From assembly GCF_900156735.1 (NCBI RefSeq), contig NZ_FTOL01000001.1, forward strand, positions 558,001-622,000: a DNA stretch of 64,000 bases. Reading direction: 5' to 3'. Shown here piece after piece: positions 34,318-44,479 of this stretch. This DNA is from Chryseobacterium ureilyticum. GTDB taxonomy: Bacteria > Bacteroidota > Bacteroidia > Flavobacteriales > Weeksellaceae. The notes below the pieces were generated by a model that saw nothing but the letters and a program-made list of their open reading frames with translations, had not been told where the DNA came from and searched no databases. A program made the position numbers and the translations under genes. The stretch's first letter is position 1. The number at the start of each line of letters is the position of its first letter.

Positions 34318-34611
34318 ATGAATATAGATCGAGTTGAATTCCTCGCGTGGATGGATCGTATCATGAAGCGATTTGATATACTCGCAGGGGATCTTGAAAT
34401 CCGCGACAAAAAGAGATTGAGTATCGACGGTGATGAACTGCTCGATAATCAAGACGTGCTTCAAATGCTAAAGATCACTTACCGATGTCTTCAGCGTTAC
34501 CGTACAATCGGCAGAATAAAGTTTTTCACTATCAGTGGTAAAATTTATTATAAGAGTTCTGATGTGCAACAGTTTATTAGAGACAGTTATCACGGCGGAA
34601 AATATAGGTAA
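34318..34611 (+). CDS. Helix-turn-helix DNA-binding protein (excisionase/MerR-like)
   Basis: A 97-aa protein whose C-terminal half is a winged-helix HTH_17 domain: LLDNQDVLQMLKITYRCLQR followed by YRTIGRIKFFTISGKIYY and the wing KSSDVQQFI. Members act as excisionases or small regulators in Bacteroidota conjugative elements. It is directly preceded by the TTGGTAY cluster, so it may autoregulate, and is followed by the DNA-processing genes. Confidence 0.8.
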   Translation: MNIDRVEFLAWMDRIMKRFDILAGDLEIRDKKRLSIDGDELLDNQDVLQMLKITYRCLQRYRTIGRIKFFTISGKIYYKSSDVQQFIRDSYHGGKYR

Positions 34612-34689
34612 AAATAGGTTACTAACGGAATACATATAATACTGTAACGATTCCCATTCTACTTTCGATAATCTTAAAACTTTTTTATT

Positions 34690-36102
34690 ATGAACGAACA
34701 AACAATCACTGACGAAAAGGTAGCCAAAGCGTTAGAGCCGCTGTCCGATATCCTATTGGTTCTTGACAAAGTTAAGAACAGGATCGAAGCTGTAAAAGGA
34801 GTAGATAAGGAGGGGAAACTGGAAACAGGAGAGCCCAAACAGAAGAATTTGCTGGATTTTATGCGCGTAGACAAAAGCGATATTTTCAGCAATTTCTTTT
34901 CTAATTTCTGGCGAAAACTCAACGATCCTACAGGATACAAGTTTTTTAAAATTGCCGACATCGATATGGAGGCGGTAGCGAAGAAATTACAATCTGCTCT
35001 CGATAATCCAACACCGGAAGGAAATAAATTGCTGGACGCATTGGAAGTGAAACATGACAATAAACAAAAAAAGCAGGATATGGAAAAGAAACAAGAAGTT
35101 AATCAAGGGAAAACCAAAGATGATGCAAAAAATGTGAATCGTTATAATGCAGATGAAATTGACTGGAATACAGCTCATAAATTTGGCTTGAACAGGGAGC
35201 TGTTAGAGAAAAATGGACAATTGGACAAATTGCTAAAAGGATACAAATCAGATACAATATTTAAGATTGAAGGAAATTTTGAAGGGCTCGCATTAAAAGG
35301 CGATGCTCGTCTTTCTTTAAGACAAGTCGATAATAAAATTGTTATTTTGACGCATGGTATACGACATAAAGCTCCTTTGGAAAATCCTTTTTATGGCCAT
35401 AGATTTACAAGAGAGGATAAGGAGAACCTGATAAAGACCGGAAATATGGGACGGGTGGCTGAACTGACGAATACACAGGGTATTACAGTAAAGTCATTGA
35501 TCAGTTTGGATAAATATACAAAGGAGCCGGTATCATATCCGCTTGAATGGATTAAAATCAATGATAAATTTGGTGGCGTAAAGTTAAGTAAGGAACAAAA
35601 GCAGGAACTCATGGAAGGAAAGCCCGTGCTCGTTGATGGTATGGTAAATACAAAAACAGGGGAACTGTTCAGCCAAACGTTGCAGTTCAGTGCGGATGAC
35701 AGAAAAATTGTATTTGCCGGCAATAAAGAAACCCTAAATATTGAACAACAGCTTACAAGGGTAATTCCACCTGTCTTCAGAGACCGACAGCTTAGCGAAA
35801 AAGAACAGGATCAGCTAAAAGAGGGTAAAGCTATTTATCTGGAAGATCTTGTCAATAAGGATCAAAATAGAATATATTCAGGTTATGCCTTCTACAATGA
35901 ACAAAAAGGAAAGGTTGACTTCTCCTTCCAGAAACCTCATTTGGAAAATCAGCTGGAGCAAGTCCTGGGTGATACAAATCAAGAGAAGAAACAGCGACAA
36001 TCTCCGTTGCAAAAAGATGATTCAAAACAGGCCGCACGTAATACTGCAAGGACTGATGCGCAAGAAAGAAAGACACCTACAAGACGACCGAAACTTCACT
36101 AA
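34690..36102 (+). CDS. DUF4099/DUF3945 domain protein of conjugative element
   Basis: A 470-aa hydrophilic protein. Residues about 155-230 hold the DUF4099-like part (DEIDWNTAHKFGLNRELLEKNG...), and 290-430 contain two DUF3945-like repeats with LSKEQKQELMEGKPVLVDGM and LSEKEQDQLKEGKAIYLEDL, each followed by a beta stretch. The C-terminal tail is disordered and basic. Such proteins always precede topB in CTnDOT-like elements; their role is unknown but linked to DNA transfer or plasmid-like replication. The stop is 11 bases before topB. Confidence 0.8.
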   Translation: MNEQTITDEKVAKALEPLSDILLVLDKVKNRIEAVKGVDKEGKLETGEPKQKNLLDFMRVDKSDIFSNFFSNFWRKLNDPTGYKFFKIADIDMEAVAKKLQSALDNPTPEGNKLLDALEVKHDNKQKKQDMEKKQEVNQGKTKDDAKNVNRYNADEIDWNTAHKFGLNRELLEKNGQLDKLLKGYKSDTIFKIEGNFEGLALKGDARLSLRQVDNKIVILTHGIRHKAPLENPFYGHRFTREDKENLIKTGNMGRVAELTNTQGITVKSLISLDKYTKEPVSYPLEWIKINDKFGGVKLSKEQKQELMEGKPVLVDGMVNTKTGELFSQTLQFSADDRKIVFAGNKETLNIEQQLTRVIPPVFRDRQLSEKEQDQLKEGKAIYLEDLVNKDQNRIYSGYAFYNEQKGKVDFSFQKPHLENQLEQVLGDTNQEKKQRQSPLQKDDSKQAARNTARTDAQERKTPTRRPKLH

Positions 36103-36113
36103 AGTAAGCCATT

Positions 36114-38198
36114 ATGAAAGCAATCTTAGCAGAAAAGCCTTCTGTAGCACATGAACTAGCCCGAATTGTAGGAGCAACTGAAAGAAAAGATGGATATTTT
36201 TTGGGGGATGATTTTATGGTCACATGGGCTTATGGACATCTTGTAGGACTGGCGATGCCTGCGGACTATGGAATAAAGGGGTTCAATAGGGAATCCCTTC
36301 CCATCATACCAGAAAATTTTATGCTTACCTGTAGAAAAGTAAAGGCTGGTAATGGTTATGTTTACGATGAAGGTTCAAAACGGCAATTAGAAATAATTGG
36401 CGAAGTTTTCGAAAAGTGCGACAGTATTATTGTTGCTACCGATGCAGGTAGGGAGGGTGAAGTAATTTTCCGATACATATATGAATATTTAGGCTGCGGT
36501 AAATCATTTGAGAGGCTTTGGATCAGTAGTTTAACAGAGAAAGCAATCATAAGCGGATTAAACAATTTGAAGCCCGGGGCTGATTTTGATGGTCTTTATT
36601 ATGCGGGACGCGAGCGGTCACAGTCTGACTGGATGATCGGGATCAATGCCACGCAAGCACTTACGATCAGTTTAGGGGATGGTTTATATTCTTTAGGACG
36701 TGTTCAGACACCTACTTTATCGCTTATCTGCAAAAGATATATAGATCATAAATCGTTTGAGGTAAAAAGCTATTTTCAGATTGAGCTGGAACATAAAAAA
36801 GAGGGGATTATTTTCAAGAGTTTATCGGGTGATAAATGGGAAGAACGAACTAAAGCAGAATCTGCAATAAGATCTATGGAGCGTGAAGGTACTGTACTTG
36901 TTGTGGATGTTGAAAAGAAGTCCGGTTCCCTGATGGCACCATTACTTTTTGATTTGACAGGCTTACAAAAAGAGGCCAACAGAAAGCTGGGTTTTTCCGC
37001 GGAAAAAACACTGGAAATAGCGCAGATCTTGTATGAAAAGAAATTGATAAGTTACCCCCGTACGGGATCAAAGTATATTCCCGAAGATGTCTGGTGCGAA
37101 ATTCCAAATCTAATTGTCGCTTTAGGAGCTTCCAACGCTTTTAAAGAAAAGGTCGAAAAGGTTAAATGGGAGAGATATAACAAGCATATCGTCAATGATG
37201 TGAAAGTAACTGACCATCATGGAATTTTAATAACGGAGAATATCCCTAGCATTTTGGACGCGCACGAAAATGCACTTTATGATTTGATCGCCTGCCGACT
37301 TCTTGAAGCTATTTCACCAGCCTGCCACAGGGAAACTACTTCTGCAACATTAGAAATCCTCCATTATAATTTTACAATTAAAGCAATAAAGATTACGTCT
37401 CCAGGCTGGAAGTCGATCAATGGGACTTTTAATGAAGAAGAGGACGACGATATTTATGATCTGCCGCACCTCCACAAGGGCGATCTCTTACAGGTAAACG
37501 CTGCGACGCTTCTTTCCAAGAAAACAAAGCCACCCGCATTATATACTGAAGCCGAACTTCTATCAGCAATGGAAAATGCGGGTAATAGCATTGTGGATAT
37601 TGAGGAGAGAAAGGCACTTAAAACCATTGGAATAGGTACACCGGCTACCCGTGCTTCGGTTATTGAAACGCTTTTCGACAGGGACTATATCCGTCGGGAA
37701 AAGAAGTCGGTTATTCCTACTGAGAAGGGCCTTCTTGTTTATCAGATCGTAGCGGATAAAAAAATAGCAGATGTTTCTATGACAGCGCAATGGGAACTTG
37801 CATTTGAAAAGATACAGAATAATGAAATGTCTGCTACGGAATTTCATGCTGAACTTGAGAAGCTAACACAAGAGGTTACCATGGAACTGCTGACGGAGAA
37901 AACTGCGGATGCGGGTCCTCAAGATATATACTGCCCAAAATGCAGTAGTAAAGCCTATTTGCGTGAAAAGGTAATCAAATGCTGTAGTGATGAATGCGGA
38001 TGGATACTTTTTCGAAAGGTGTGCGGAATACAATTAAGCTATAAAAATATAGAAGCTTTGCTTACCAAGAAAAGAACACCACTGATCCGCAAGATGGTCG
38101 GTCACAGTGGAAAACCATTTGATGCCTATATTGTGTTATCGGAGGACGGTACTACTTCTTTTGAATTTGAGCAGAAAAAGAAACGAAAGTTCAGATAA
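36114..38198 (+). CDS. topB: DNA topoisomerase III (type IA)
   Basis: A 694-aa type IA topoisomerase. The TOPRIM starts the protein (MKAILAEKPSVAHELARIVG, then DSIIVATDAGREGEVIFRYI with the acidic triad). The active-site Tyr is in KLISYPRTGSKYIPEDV. A short zinc-ribbon-like end carries CPKC and CCSDECGW. Conjugative elements carry such enzymes for processing the transferred strand. Length and motifs are complete. It is co-directional with the DUF3945 gene and closed by a strong terminator. Confidence 0.95.
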   Translation: MKAILAEKPSVAHELARIVGATERKDGYFLGDDFMVTWAYGHLVGLAMPADYGIKGFNRESLPIIPENFMLTCRKVKAGNGYVYDEGSKRQLEIIGEVFEKCDSIIVATDAGREGEVIFRYIYEYLGCGKSFERLWISSLTEKAIISGLNNLKPGADFDGLYYAGRERSQSDWMIGINATQALTISLGDGLYSLGRVQTPTLSLICKRYIDHKSFEVKSYFQIELEHKKEGIIFKSLSGDKWEERTKAESAIRSMEREGTVLVVDVEKKSGSLMAPLLFDLTGLQKEANRKLGFSAEKTLEIAQILYEKKLISYPRTGSKYIPEDVWCEIPNLIVALGASNAFKEKVEKVKWERYNKHIVNDVKVTDHHGILITENIPSILDAHENALYDLIACRLLEAISPACHRETTSATLEILHYNFTIKAIKITSPGWKSINGTFNEEEDDDIYDLPHLHKGDLLQVNAATLLSKKTKPPALYTEAELLSAMENAGNSIVDIEERKALKTIGIGTPATRASVIETLFDRDYIRREKKSVIPTEKGLLVYQIVADKKIADVSMTAQWELAFEKIQNNEMSATEFHAELEKLTQEVTMELLTEKTADAGPQDIYCPKCSSKAYLREKVIKCCSDECGWILFRKVCGIQLSYKNIEALLTKKRTPLIRKMVGHSGKPFDAYIVLSEDGTTSFEFEQKKKRKFR

Positions 38199-38220
38199 TT
38201 TTCATGATATGATTTGGTGT

Positions 38221-38258
38221 GAAGCCTGAGATCGACAGAGATTTCAGGCTTCTTTTTT
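38221..38258 (+). terminator. Terminator after topB
   Basis: GAAGCCTGA (38221-38229) pairs with TCAGGCTTC (38244-38252), followed by TTTTTT. Confidence 0.85.
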
Positions 38259-38370
38259 ACCCCATTTTTCAATTAGGAAAATGGTGGACATTTAAGGCTA
38301 TAATACCTTCTGATGGGCTCTGCCAGTAGTTCTATGGCTAGGTTTACCTGACAAGTAAATAATAGACATT

Positions 38371-38808
38371 ATGAAAAAAGAGCAAAAGGATTTTTCCTAC
38401 TATCAATTAAAACTACAGGAGCATATAGAAGCCAGTTTCCCTGAGCGGTTAGATGATCCCAAATTTATCAGCCAACGGGCACGGTGGGCAGCCAATGCTT
38501 ATGACGGCGCTTTCAGGTCTGGCAACCATGTTACTAAATGCGATGAAATAGCCGATTACATTCTTTATGAGGGGCTTCACTTTTCGAAATTCACTACGCT
38601 TTTTGAGGTGCTGACATACGAGTTCAGCGACCTGCTGTTTGATTTTGAATTCAGGGATTTTGCATTAAAAATACTTCCTACCTGCGAAGAGGTTTTTGCA
38701 AAGTATGATCTAACCGATGATTTTGCATATTCAAATGATTATGACCTGCTATACACAGAAATGACAGGTTTCATCGCCATATGGATCGAGCAACATGGCA
38801 TTCAATAA
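38371..38808 (+). CDS. DUF1896 family protein
   Basis: A 145-aa soluble protein ([20 protein letters not shown] at the start, [16 protein letters not shown], then an acidic helical C-terminus). It matches DUF1896, always found just before the large methylase-helicase in these elements. Its last 14 bases overlap the start of that gene, so the pair is coupled and may form a complex. Function unknown. Confidence 0.8.
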   Translation: MKKEQKDFSYYQLKLQEHIEASFPERLDDPKFISQRARWAANAYDGAFRSGNHVTKCDEIADYILYEGLHFSKFTTLFEVLTYEFSDLLFDFEFRDFALKILPTCEEVFAKYDLTDDFAYSNDYDLLYTEMTGFIAIWIEQHGIQ

Positions 38809-41800
38809 GAGGCAGCACCTCCAGCAGAATATTGATGCCCTGAAAATAGCTTTCAATGTTGAAAATGAAAAACGTAAACCAACATCGGGCGAAGAGCAAC
38901 AATTGTCATTATATGCGGGATTTGGCGGGTTAAAATGTGTGCTTAATCCAGCCGAATTACCGGAAGACATTGAAAAATGGAATCGCAGTGAAAAGCCATT
39001 GTTTGCTCTGACAAAAGAGCTCTACGGTTTATTACGTGAACACGCTAAAAATGATATTGAATATAAAAATTGGGTCAACGGTGTTAAGAGCTCTGTATTA
39101 GACGCGTTCTATACGCCAAAAGAAATAACCGAAGTTATTGTGTCAGTAATAGGAGGGGATGATTTAGGAATCAATAAAGTACTCGAACCCTCAGCGGGTG
39201 TTGGCGCCTTTATTCATCCTTTTAAAAACAAAACGAACCTTCGTGTTACGGCCTATGAACAAGATCCTTTGACGGGAAAAATTTTGCAATTACTGCATCC
39301 AGAGGCTGATGTACGAGTGGCGGGTTTTGAAAGTATCGCTGATCAGGAAGAAGGACTTTATGACCTAATTGTAAGTAATATACCCTTTGGGACGAGTTCC
39401 GTATTTGATCTTTCCTTTGCGAGAGGTAAGGATGAAGCACGCAAAATTGCAACCAAAAGTATTCACAACTATTTCTTTTTAAAGGCTACAGATAAGCTCA
39501 GGGAGGGCGGTATCCTTGCCTTTATAACCTCACAGGGTATTATGGACAGTCCATCCAATCAGCCCGTCCGCGAGGCACTGATGCGCGAGCACCTGTTAGT
39601 CTCTGCAATAAGACTTCCTAACAATCTATTTGAGGGGGCAGGAACGGCGGTAGGGAGTGACCTGATCGTTTTGCAGAAGAGCAGCAATAGAGAGCCATTA
39701 TCCCACCGGGCAAAAGATTTTATTCATACAGTATCCGGTGACCAGGGTTCATACTGCAATATTTTGTTTTTTAATCCTAACCATATTGTATCGACCCGAT
39801 ACATTGAGGATACAGATCCATATGGTAAAAAGAGGACAATCTATCTGCATGATGGCGGAAAAGAAGGGATCGCCAGTGATCTTAAAGGTAAGCTTTCAGC
39901 CGATTTCAGTGCCTTTTTTAATTTCAAACTATACAATGGTTTTGCTGTTGAAAAGGATTCAGATTCGCAACAAAAGGATATTTTGCAAACTCCTTTGGGA
40001 GAACATTCTACTTCTAAAAGTAAAAATACACGGAATAATGATGAGCAACCTGTTCAACTAAGTTTATTTTCTGACCAACAAATTGAAAGTTTTACGCAAC
40101 GTTCGTTTTCAAAAAAAACAGTTCGTAAATCGAAACAACAAAGTAAAGTACAGCAACTTTCGTTATTCGAACATGCATCTACAAATGATAAGACAAAGGC
40201 CACAGATTCTGACCAAAGCATCAGAGATAATAATACAAAACGGAGTAAAAAAACTGCTGATCTAAAAGATAATCGATCGAACAGAATACATACGCTTTCA
40301 CTTTTTTCAGAAATTACTGAACAGGCCGAACTGATGGAGCCAGTTGTATTTAAAGGAGAAAAAAAAGAATACTACGGGGATAACACTTTGGTGGCTTATA
40401 ATGGTAATGTTGGACCGATCAAATGGAATTTCCGGGAAGGACACTATATTTTTCATCCGCTTTTAATTGCTGAAAAACAAAAAAGTAGGATCGAAGACTA
40501 TATAAAATTTAGGGACTGTTATCATAACTTATATCACTATGAGGTAACTCAGAAAGAAGAAGATACTTTAGGTCGGAGATCACTTAATATTCAATATGAC
40601 ACATTTGTAAAAAAATATGGCAATTTAAATGCTGCGGAGAATATCAAAGTTATTAAAACGGATGCTTCGGGAAATGAAATCCCTTATCTGGAACGTGTTA
40701 TTGGAGGAATAATCCACAAAGCGGATATTTTTGACCATCCCGTTAGTTTTTCAACTGATGATTTAACAGTCAATACCGCCAGTGAGGCATTATCGGCTTC
40801 CCTAAATCTTTCGGCTAAAGTTGACCTTGATTTCATGTGTAACATTTCTGGAATCTCAATTGAAGAACTGAAAGAGCAGTTGAAAGGAAGGATTTATTAT
40901 AATCCGCTTCTGGGATCATATGAAACTTCGCAAACATTTCTATCCGGTAACGTTGTCGAAAAGGCAAAGCAGCTTAGCAATTATTTTACGGAGGTTGTCG
41001 CAGACCAACAGGGGGAAGAAAGTTTAAAAGCTCTCCAAGAGGTTAGACCGACTTTAATATCATTTGAAGAACTGGATTTTAATCTTGGTGAACGCTGGAT
41101 TGACACAGACATTTATAGCAGTTTTGCCAGCCATCTTTTTGAAACGAAAGTCACAATTCAATATACCGAAAGTTCGGATGATTTTGCCGTGCAATGCAGC
41201 GGTAGCAATATAATCATCACAGAAAAATATGCGGTAAAGTCAGACAGTAGAAATTTTGACGGACTGAATCTCTTACGGCATGCATTAGTCAATACCACAC
41301 CGGACATTACAAAGAAAGCGTATTTAGCAGACGGTACTGAGGTAAAGGTACGGGATATGGAAGCTATTCAAGCTGCAAATAGCAAAATTGATGATATTAG
41401 AAGGGCTTTTACGGACTGGTTATTCGACCAAAGTGAAGAATTTAAAGATGGACTCACTGAAAAGTATAATGACCTATTTAATTGTCATGTCCGGCCACAA
41501 TACGACGGCAGCCATCAGGCTTTTCCGGGGCTCAACCGAAGAGCTGTAGGTATTGAAGATCTATATGGTAGTCAGAAAGATGCGGTATGGATGATCAAAT
41601 GTAATGGTGGCGGGATCTGCGACCACGAGGTTGGTGCCGGAAAGACGTTAATTATGTGTACTGCTGCCCAAGAAATGAAGCGGCTGGGATTGGTTCATAA
41701 GCCGATGATTATTGCTTTAAAAGCCAATGTACATGAAATCGCCGAGACTTATCGCAAAGCATATCCCCACGCCAAACTATTATATCCTGGAAAAAAGGAT

Positions 41801-44143
41801 TTTACTCCGCAGAACCGACTGAGAATCTTCGGCGAAATAAAAAATAATGATTGGGACTGTATTATTCTTACGCATGAGCAGTTCAGTATGATTCCCCAAT
41901 CGTCAGAACTTCAAAAAGAAATTTTGAATATTGAACTGCAAGGAATTGAGCGTAATCTTGAAGTTTTGAGATCACAGGGGAAAGATGTTTCCGGTGCAAT
42001 GCTTAAAGGAGTTGAGATAAGGAAAAAAAACCTAAATGTAAAGCTGAAAAGCCTGGAAAGCGACATTGAAAACCGAAAAGATGATGTGGTTGACTTTAAA
42101 ATGATGGGTATCGACCACTTGTTCGTGGACGAGAGCCACCGATTTAAAAACCTGATGTTCAATACCCGGCATGAACGTGTTGCAGGATTGGGAAATGCAC
42201 AGGGGAGTCAGCGGGCTTTAAATCTACTGTTTGCAATCAGAACCATACAGGAGCGTACGGGGAAAGATCTTGGAGCCACCTTTTTGTCAGGTACCACGAT
42301 AAGTAATTCTTTAACGGAGCTATATCTGTTGTTTAAATACCTGCGTCCAAAAGCACTGGAAAGACAGGGGATAAACTGTTTCGACGCATGGGCGGCAATT
42401 TATGCTCGAAAATCGGTTGATTATGAATTTTCGGTAGCCAATAATATTGTTCAAAAAGAAAGGTTCAGGCATTTTATTAAGGTTCCTGAACTGGCGCAAT
42501 TTTATTCGGAGATAACAGACTATAGGACAGCTAAGGACATAGGAATTGACCGTCCTGAGAAAAAAGAAAGCTTAATTCATATCCCCCCAACACTGGATCA
42601 GGAAAGATTCATAAAGAAATTAATGGAGTTCGCGGAAACCGGAAAGGCCGAATTGTTGGGAAGAGAGCCACTTTCTCCGACAGAAGAGAAAGCAAAAATG
42701 TTGATCGCAACAGATTATGCGCGGAAAATGTCGCTTGATATGCGTATGATCTCCTCTGAGTATGGTGATCACCCCGGTAATAAGGCATCTGTTTGTGCCG
42801 CGAACCTTGCCAAATATTATAGAAGATTCGATGCTCAAAAAGGGACACAATTTGTTTTTTCAGACTTGGGAACATACAAGCCGGATCAGTGGAATATTTA
42901 CTCGGAAATCAAGCGCAAGCTAATGCATGACTATGATATTCCGGCTCATCAGATCCGCTTTATCCAAGAGGCTAAAACTGGCGACCAGCGGAAAGAACTT
43001 ATTAAAGCTACCAATGAGGGAAAAATACGGATACTCTTTGGTTCAACGGAAATGCTGGGTACGGGTGTTAATGCTCAAAAGCGTGCGGTCGCTGTACATC
43101 ATCTGGATATTCCTTGGCGGCCTTCTGATCTGGCCCAGCGTGATGGACGTGCCATAAGGAAGGGAAATGAGATTGCCAAGCACTTTGGAAATAATATAGT
43201 AGATGTCTTTATTTATGCCGTTGAAAAGTCTTTAGACAGCTACAAATTTAACACACTATATAATAAACAGATTTTTATTGACCAATTGAAGAGTAATAAT
43301 GTAGGTGTGCGGACTATCGATGAGGGAGCCATGGATGAAAAAACGGGAATGAGCTATTCGGAGTATCAGGCTATTTTGTCAGGTAACACAGATTTGCTGG
43401 AGAAAGCTAAATTGCAGAAGCGGATTGCAGCCCTCGAAGGAGAAAAAATGTCATTCATGCGGTCTAAGAGAAGCTCATTATATAAACTTGAAACTGTTTC
43501 AGAAGATTTGAAGACTGGCAAGTCACTTCTTGAACGTCTAAAAACAGATTGGACTAATTTTAATGAACGTGTTAAAAAAACTGATACTGGAAACATCATA
43601 AACGCTATTAGTCTTGATGGCTTGAATGAAAAGGCTACCGTGAAAGAAATCGGTGACCACCTGAATAAGTTATCATTTACTATGAGAACAGGAGGAGATT
43701 ATAGGGAAATTGGCTCATTATATGGCTTTCGACTTTTGGTGAAAACAGAATTTTCTGAAAAGAAGGATTCTTTAGAAAGAGATAACCGTTTTTTCATCAG
43801 TGGTGAAGGTAATTTAAAATATACCCATAATAATGGAATTATGGCGAGTGACCCGGAGCGTGCTTCATTGAATTTTCTAAGCGCTTTGCAGAAGATCCCG
43901 GGATTGATAGAAGCGGAGGAAAAGAAGGTTTCTGCATTAACAAAAGATGAGCTGGTACTCAGTGAAATTGTATCTGGAGACTGGAAAAAAGACGGAAGTC
44001 TAGAGGAGTTGAGAATTCAGTTAGCTGCGATGGAGAGGAAAATCCTATTATCCCTGGATGAGGGTAAAGAGAACGTTCGACAAGTAGAAGATGTTCTAAC
44101 AAAGAATGAACCTTCAAAAAAAATATCGCATCTTAAACCGTGA
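38795..44143 (+). CDS. Giant N6-adenine methylase-SNF2 helicase fusion
   Basis: A 1782-aa protein. Residues about 100-300 form a methyltransferase: [11 protein letters not shown] (SAM-binding) and VSNIPFGTS (variant of the NPPF/Y catalytic loop with Ile in place of the first Pro). A disordered linker at about 400-510 carries QLSLF at 421-425, QLSLF at 454-458 and TLSLF at 500-504. The helicase begins near 940: [14 protein letters not shown] (Walker A), [12 protein letters not shown] (DEAH-like), [10 protein letters not shown], and the C-terminal lobe [37 protein letters not shown]. Such proteins are thought to protect or remodel the element's DNA after transfer. Full length, no break. Confidence 0.9.
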   Translation: MAFNKRQHLQQNIDALKIAFNVENEKRKPTSGEEQQLSLYAGFGGLKCVLNPAELPEDIEKWNRSEKPLFALTKELYGLLREHAKNDIEYKNWVNGVKSSVLDAFYTPKEITEVIVSVIGGDDLGINKVLEPSAGVGAFIHPFKNKTNLRVTAYEQDPLTGKILQLLHPEADVRVAGFESIADQEEGLYDLIVSNIPFGTSSVFDLSFARGKDEARKIATKSIHNYFFLKATDKLREGGILAFITSQGIMDSPSNQPVREALMREHLLVSAIRLPNNLFEGAGTAVGSDLIVLQKSSNREPLSHRAKDFIHTVSGDQGSYCNILFFNPNHIVSTRYIEDTDPYGKKRTIYLHDGGKEGIASDLKGKLSADFSAFFNFKLYNGFAVEKDSDSQQKDILQTPLGEHSTSKSKNTRNNDEQPVQLSLFSDQQIESFTQRSFSKKTVRKSKQQSKVQQLSLFEHASTNDKTKATDSDQSIRDNNTKRSKKTADLKDNRSNRIHTLSLFSEITEQAELMEPVVFKGEKKEYYGDNTLVAYNGNVGPIKWNFREGHYIFHPLLIAEKQKSRIEDYIKFRDCYHNLYHYEVTQKEEDTLGRRSLNIQYDTFVKKYGNLNAAENIKVIKTDASGNEIPYLERVIGGIIHKADIFDHPVSFSTDDLTVNTASEALSASLNLSAKVDLDFMCNISGISIEELKEQLKGRIYYNPLLGSYETSQTFLSGNVVEKAKQLSNYFTEVVADQQGEESLKALQEVRPTLISFEELDFNLGERWIDTDIYSSFASHLFETKVTIQYTESSDDFAVQCSGSNIIITEKYAVKSDSRNFDGLNLLRHALVNTTPDITKKAYLADGTEVKVRDMEAIQAANSKIDDIRRAFTDWLFDQSEEFKDGLTEKYNDLFNCHVRPQYDGSHQAFPGLNRRAVGIEDLYGSQKDAVWMIKCNGGGICDHEVGAGKTLIMCTAAQEMKRLGLVHKPMIIALKANVHEIAETYRKAYPHAKLLYPGKKDFTPQNRLRIFGEIKNNDWDCIILTHEQFSMIPQSSELQKEILNIELQGIERNLEVLRSQGKDVSGAMLKGVEIRKKNLNVKLKSLESDIENRKDDVVDFKMMGIDHLFVDESHRFKNLMFNTRHERVAGLGNAQGSQRALNLLFAIRTIQERTGKDLGATFLSGTTISNSLTELYLLFKYLRPKALERQGINCFDAWAAIYARKSVDYEFSVANNIVQKERFRHFIKVPELAQFYSEITDYRTAKDIGIDRPEKKESLIHIPPTLDQERFIKKLMEFAETGKAELLGREPLSPTEEKAKMLIATDYARKMSLDMRMISSEYGDHPGNKASVCAANLAKYYRRFDAQKGTQFVFSDLGTYKPDQWNIYSEIKRKLMHDYDIPAHQIRFIQEAKTGDQRKELIKATNEGKIRILFGSTEMLGTGVNAQKRAVAVHHLDIPWRPSDLAQRDGRAIRKGNEIAKHFGNNIVDVFIYAVEKSLDSYKFNTLYNKQIFIDQLKSNNVGVRTIDEGAMDEKTGMSYSEYQAILSGNTDLLEKAKLQKRIAALEGEKMSFMRSKRSSLYKLETVSEDLKTGKSLLERLKTDWTNFNERVKKTDTGNIINAISLDGLNEKATVKEIGDHLNKLSFTMRTGGDYREIGSLYGFRLLVKTEFSEKKDSLERDNRFFISGEGNLKYTHNNGIMASDPERASLNFLSALQKIPGLIEAEEKKVSALTKDELVLSEIVSGDWKKDGSLEELRIQLAAMERKILLSLDEGKENVRQVEDVLTKNEPSKKISHLKP

Positions 44144-44179
44144 GAAAATACAATCAGGTGCAGGTAAACTCTATAAAAT

Positions 44180-44208
44180 AGCCCGTCCATATGATGTTTG
44201 GACGGGCT
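44180..44208. terminator. Bidirectional terminator
   Basis: AGCCCGTCC (44180-44188) pairs with GGACGGGCT (44200-44208) between the converging methylase-helicase and histone-like genes. Confidence 0.75.
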
Positions 44209-44213
44209 GGATT

Positions 44214-44396
44214 TTAAGCCTTTGAAGCTTCCAGAGACGTTTTTCTAAACTCCTTTAAAAGTTTTTCTAGTTCTAGAGATGCTTTGCGAGCTCTTGTTCC
44301 CGCAGCTTTGTTTCCTTTTTCGGCTTGTAATCCCGCATCAGTTTTGAATGCTTCTACGGCAACGTTAATTTTTTCGATCAGTTCTTTCATGTTCAA
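44214..44396 (-). CDS. Histone H1-like protein (Hc1 type)
   Basis: A 60-aa Lys/Ala-rich helical protein (MKELIEKINVAVEAFKTDAG, then KGNKAAGTRARKASLELEKL). It matches the short histone H1-like DNA-binding proteins common in Bacteroidota chromosomes and conjugative elements. Start at 44396, or Met3 at 44390. It would coat or bend DNA. It stands alone between the terminator and mobC. Confidence 0.85.
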   Translation of the reverse strand: MNMKELIEKINVAVEAFKTDAGLQAEKGNKAAGTRARKASLELEKLLKEFRKTSLEASKA

Positions 44397-44479
44397 TTAG
44401 AAAAATTTTTAAGAGCAAAAATAGACTTTTATTAATTTTAAACCAAAAAAACACATGTACTTGCCTTCAAACAGCAAAA

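Noticed and set aside
42609..42875. Overlapping minus-strand frames in the methylase-helicase
   Set aside because: They lie opposite the conserved helicase domain and have no signals of their own.
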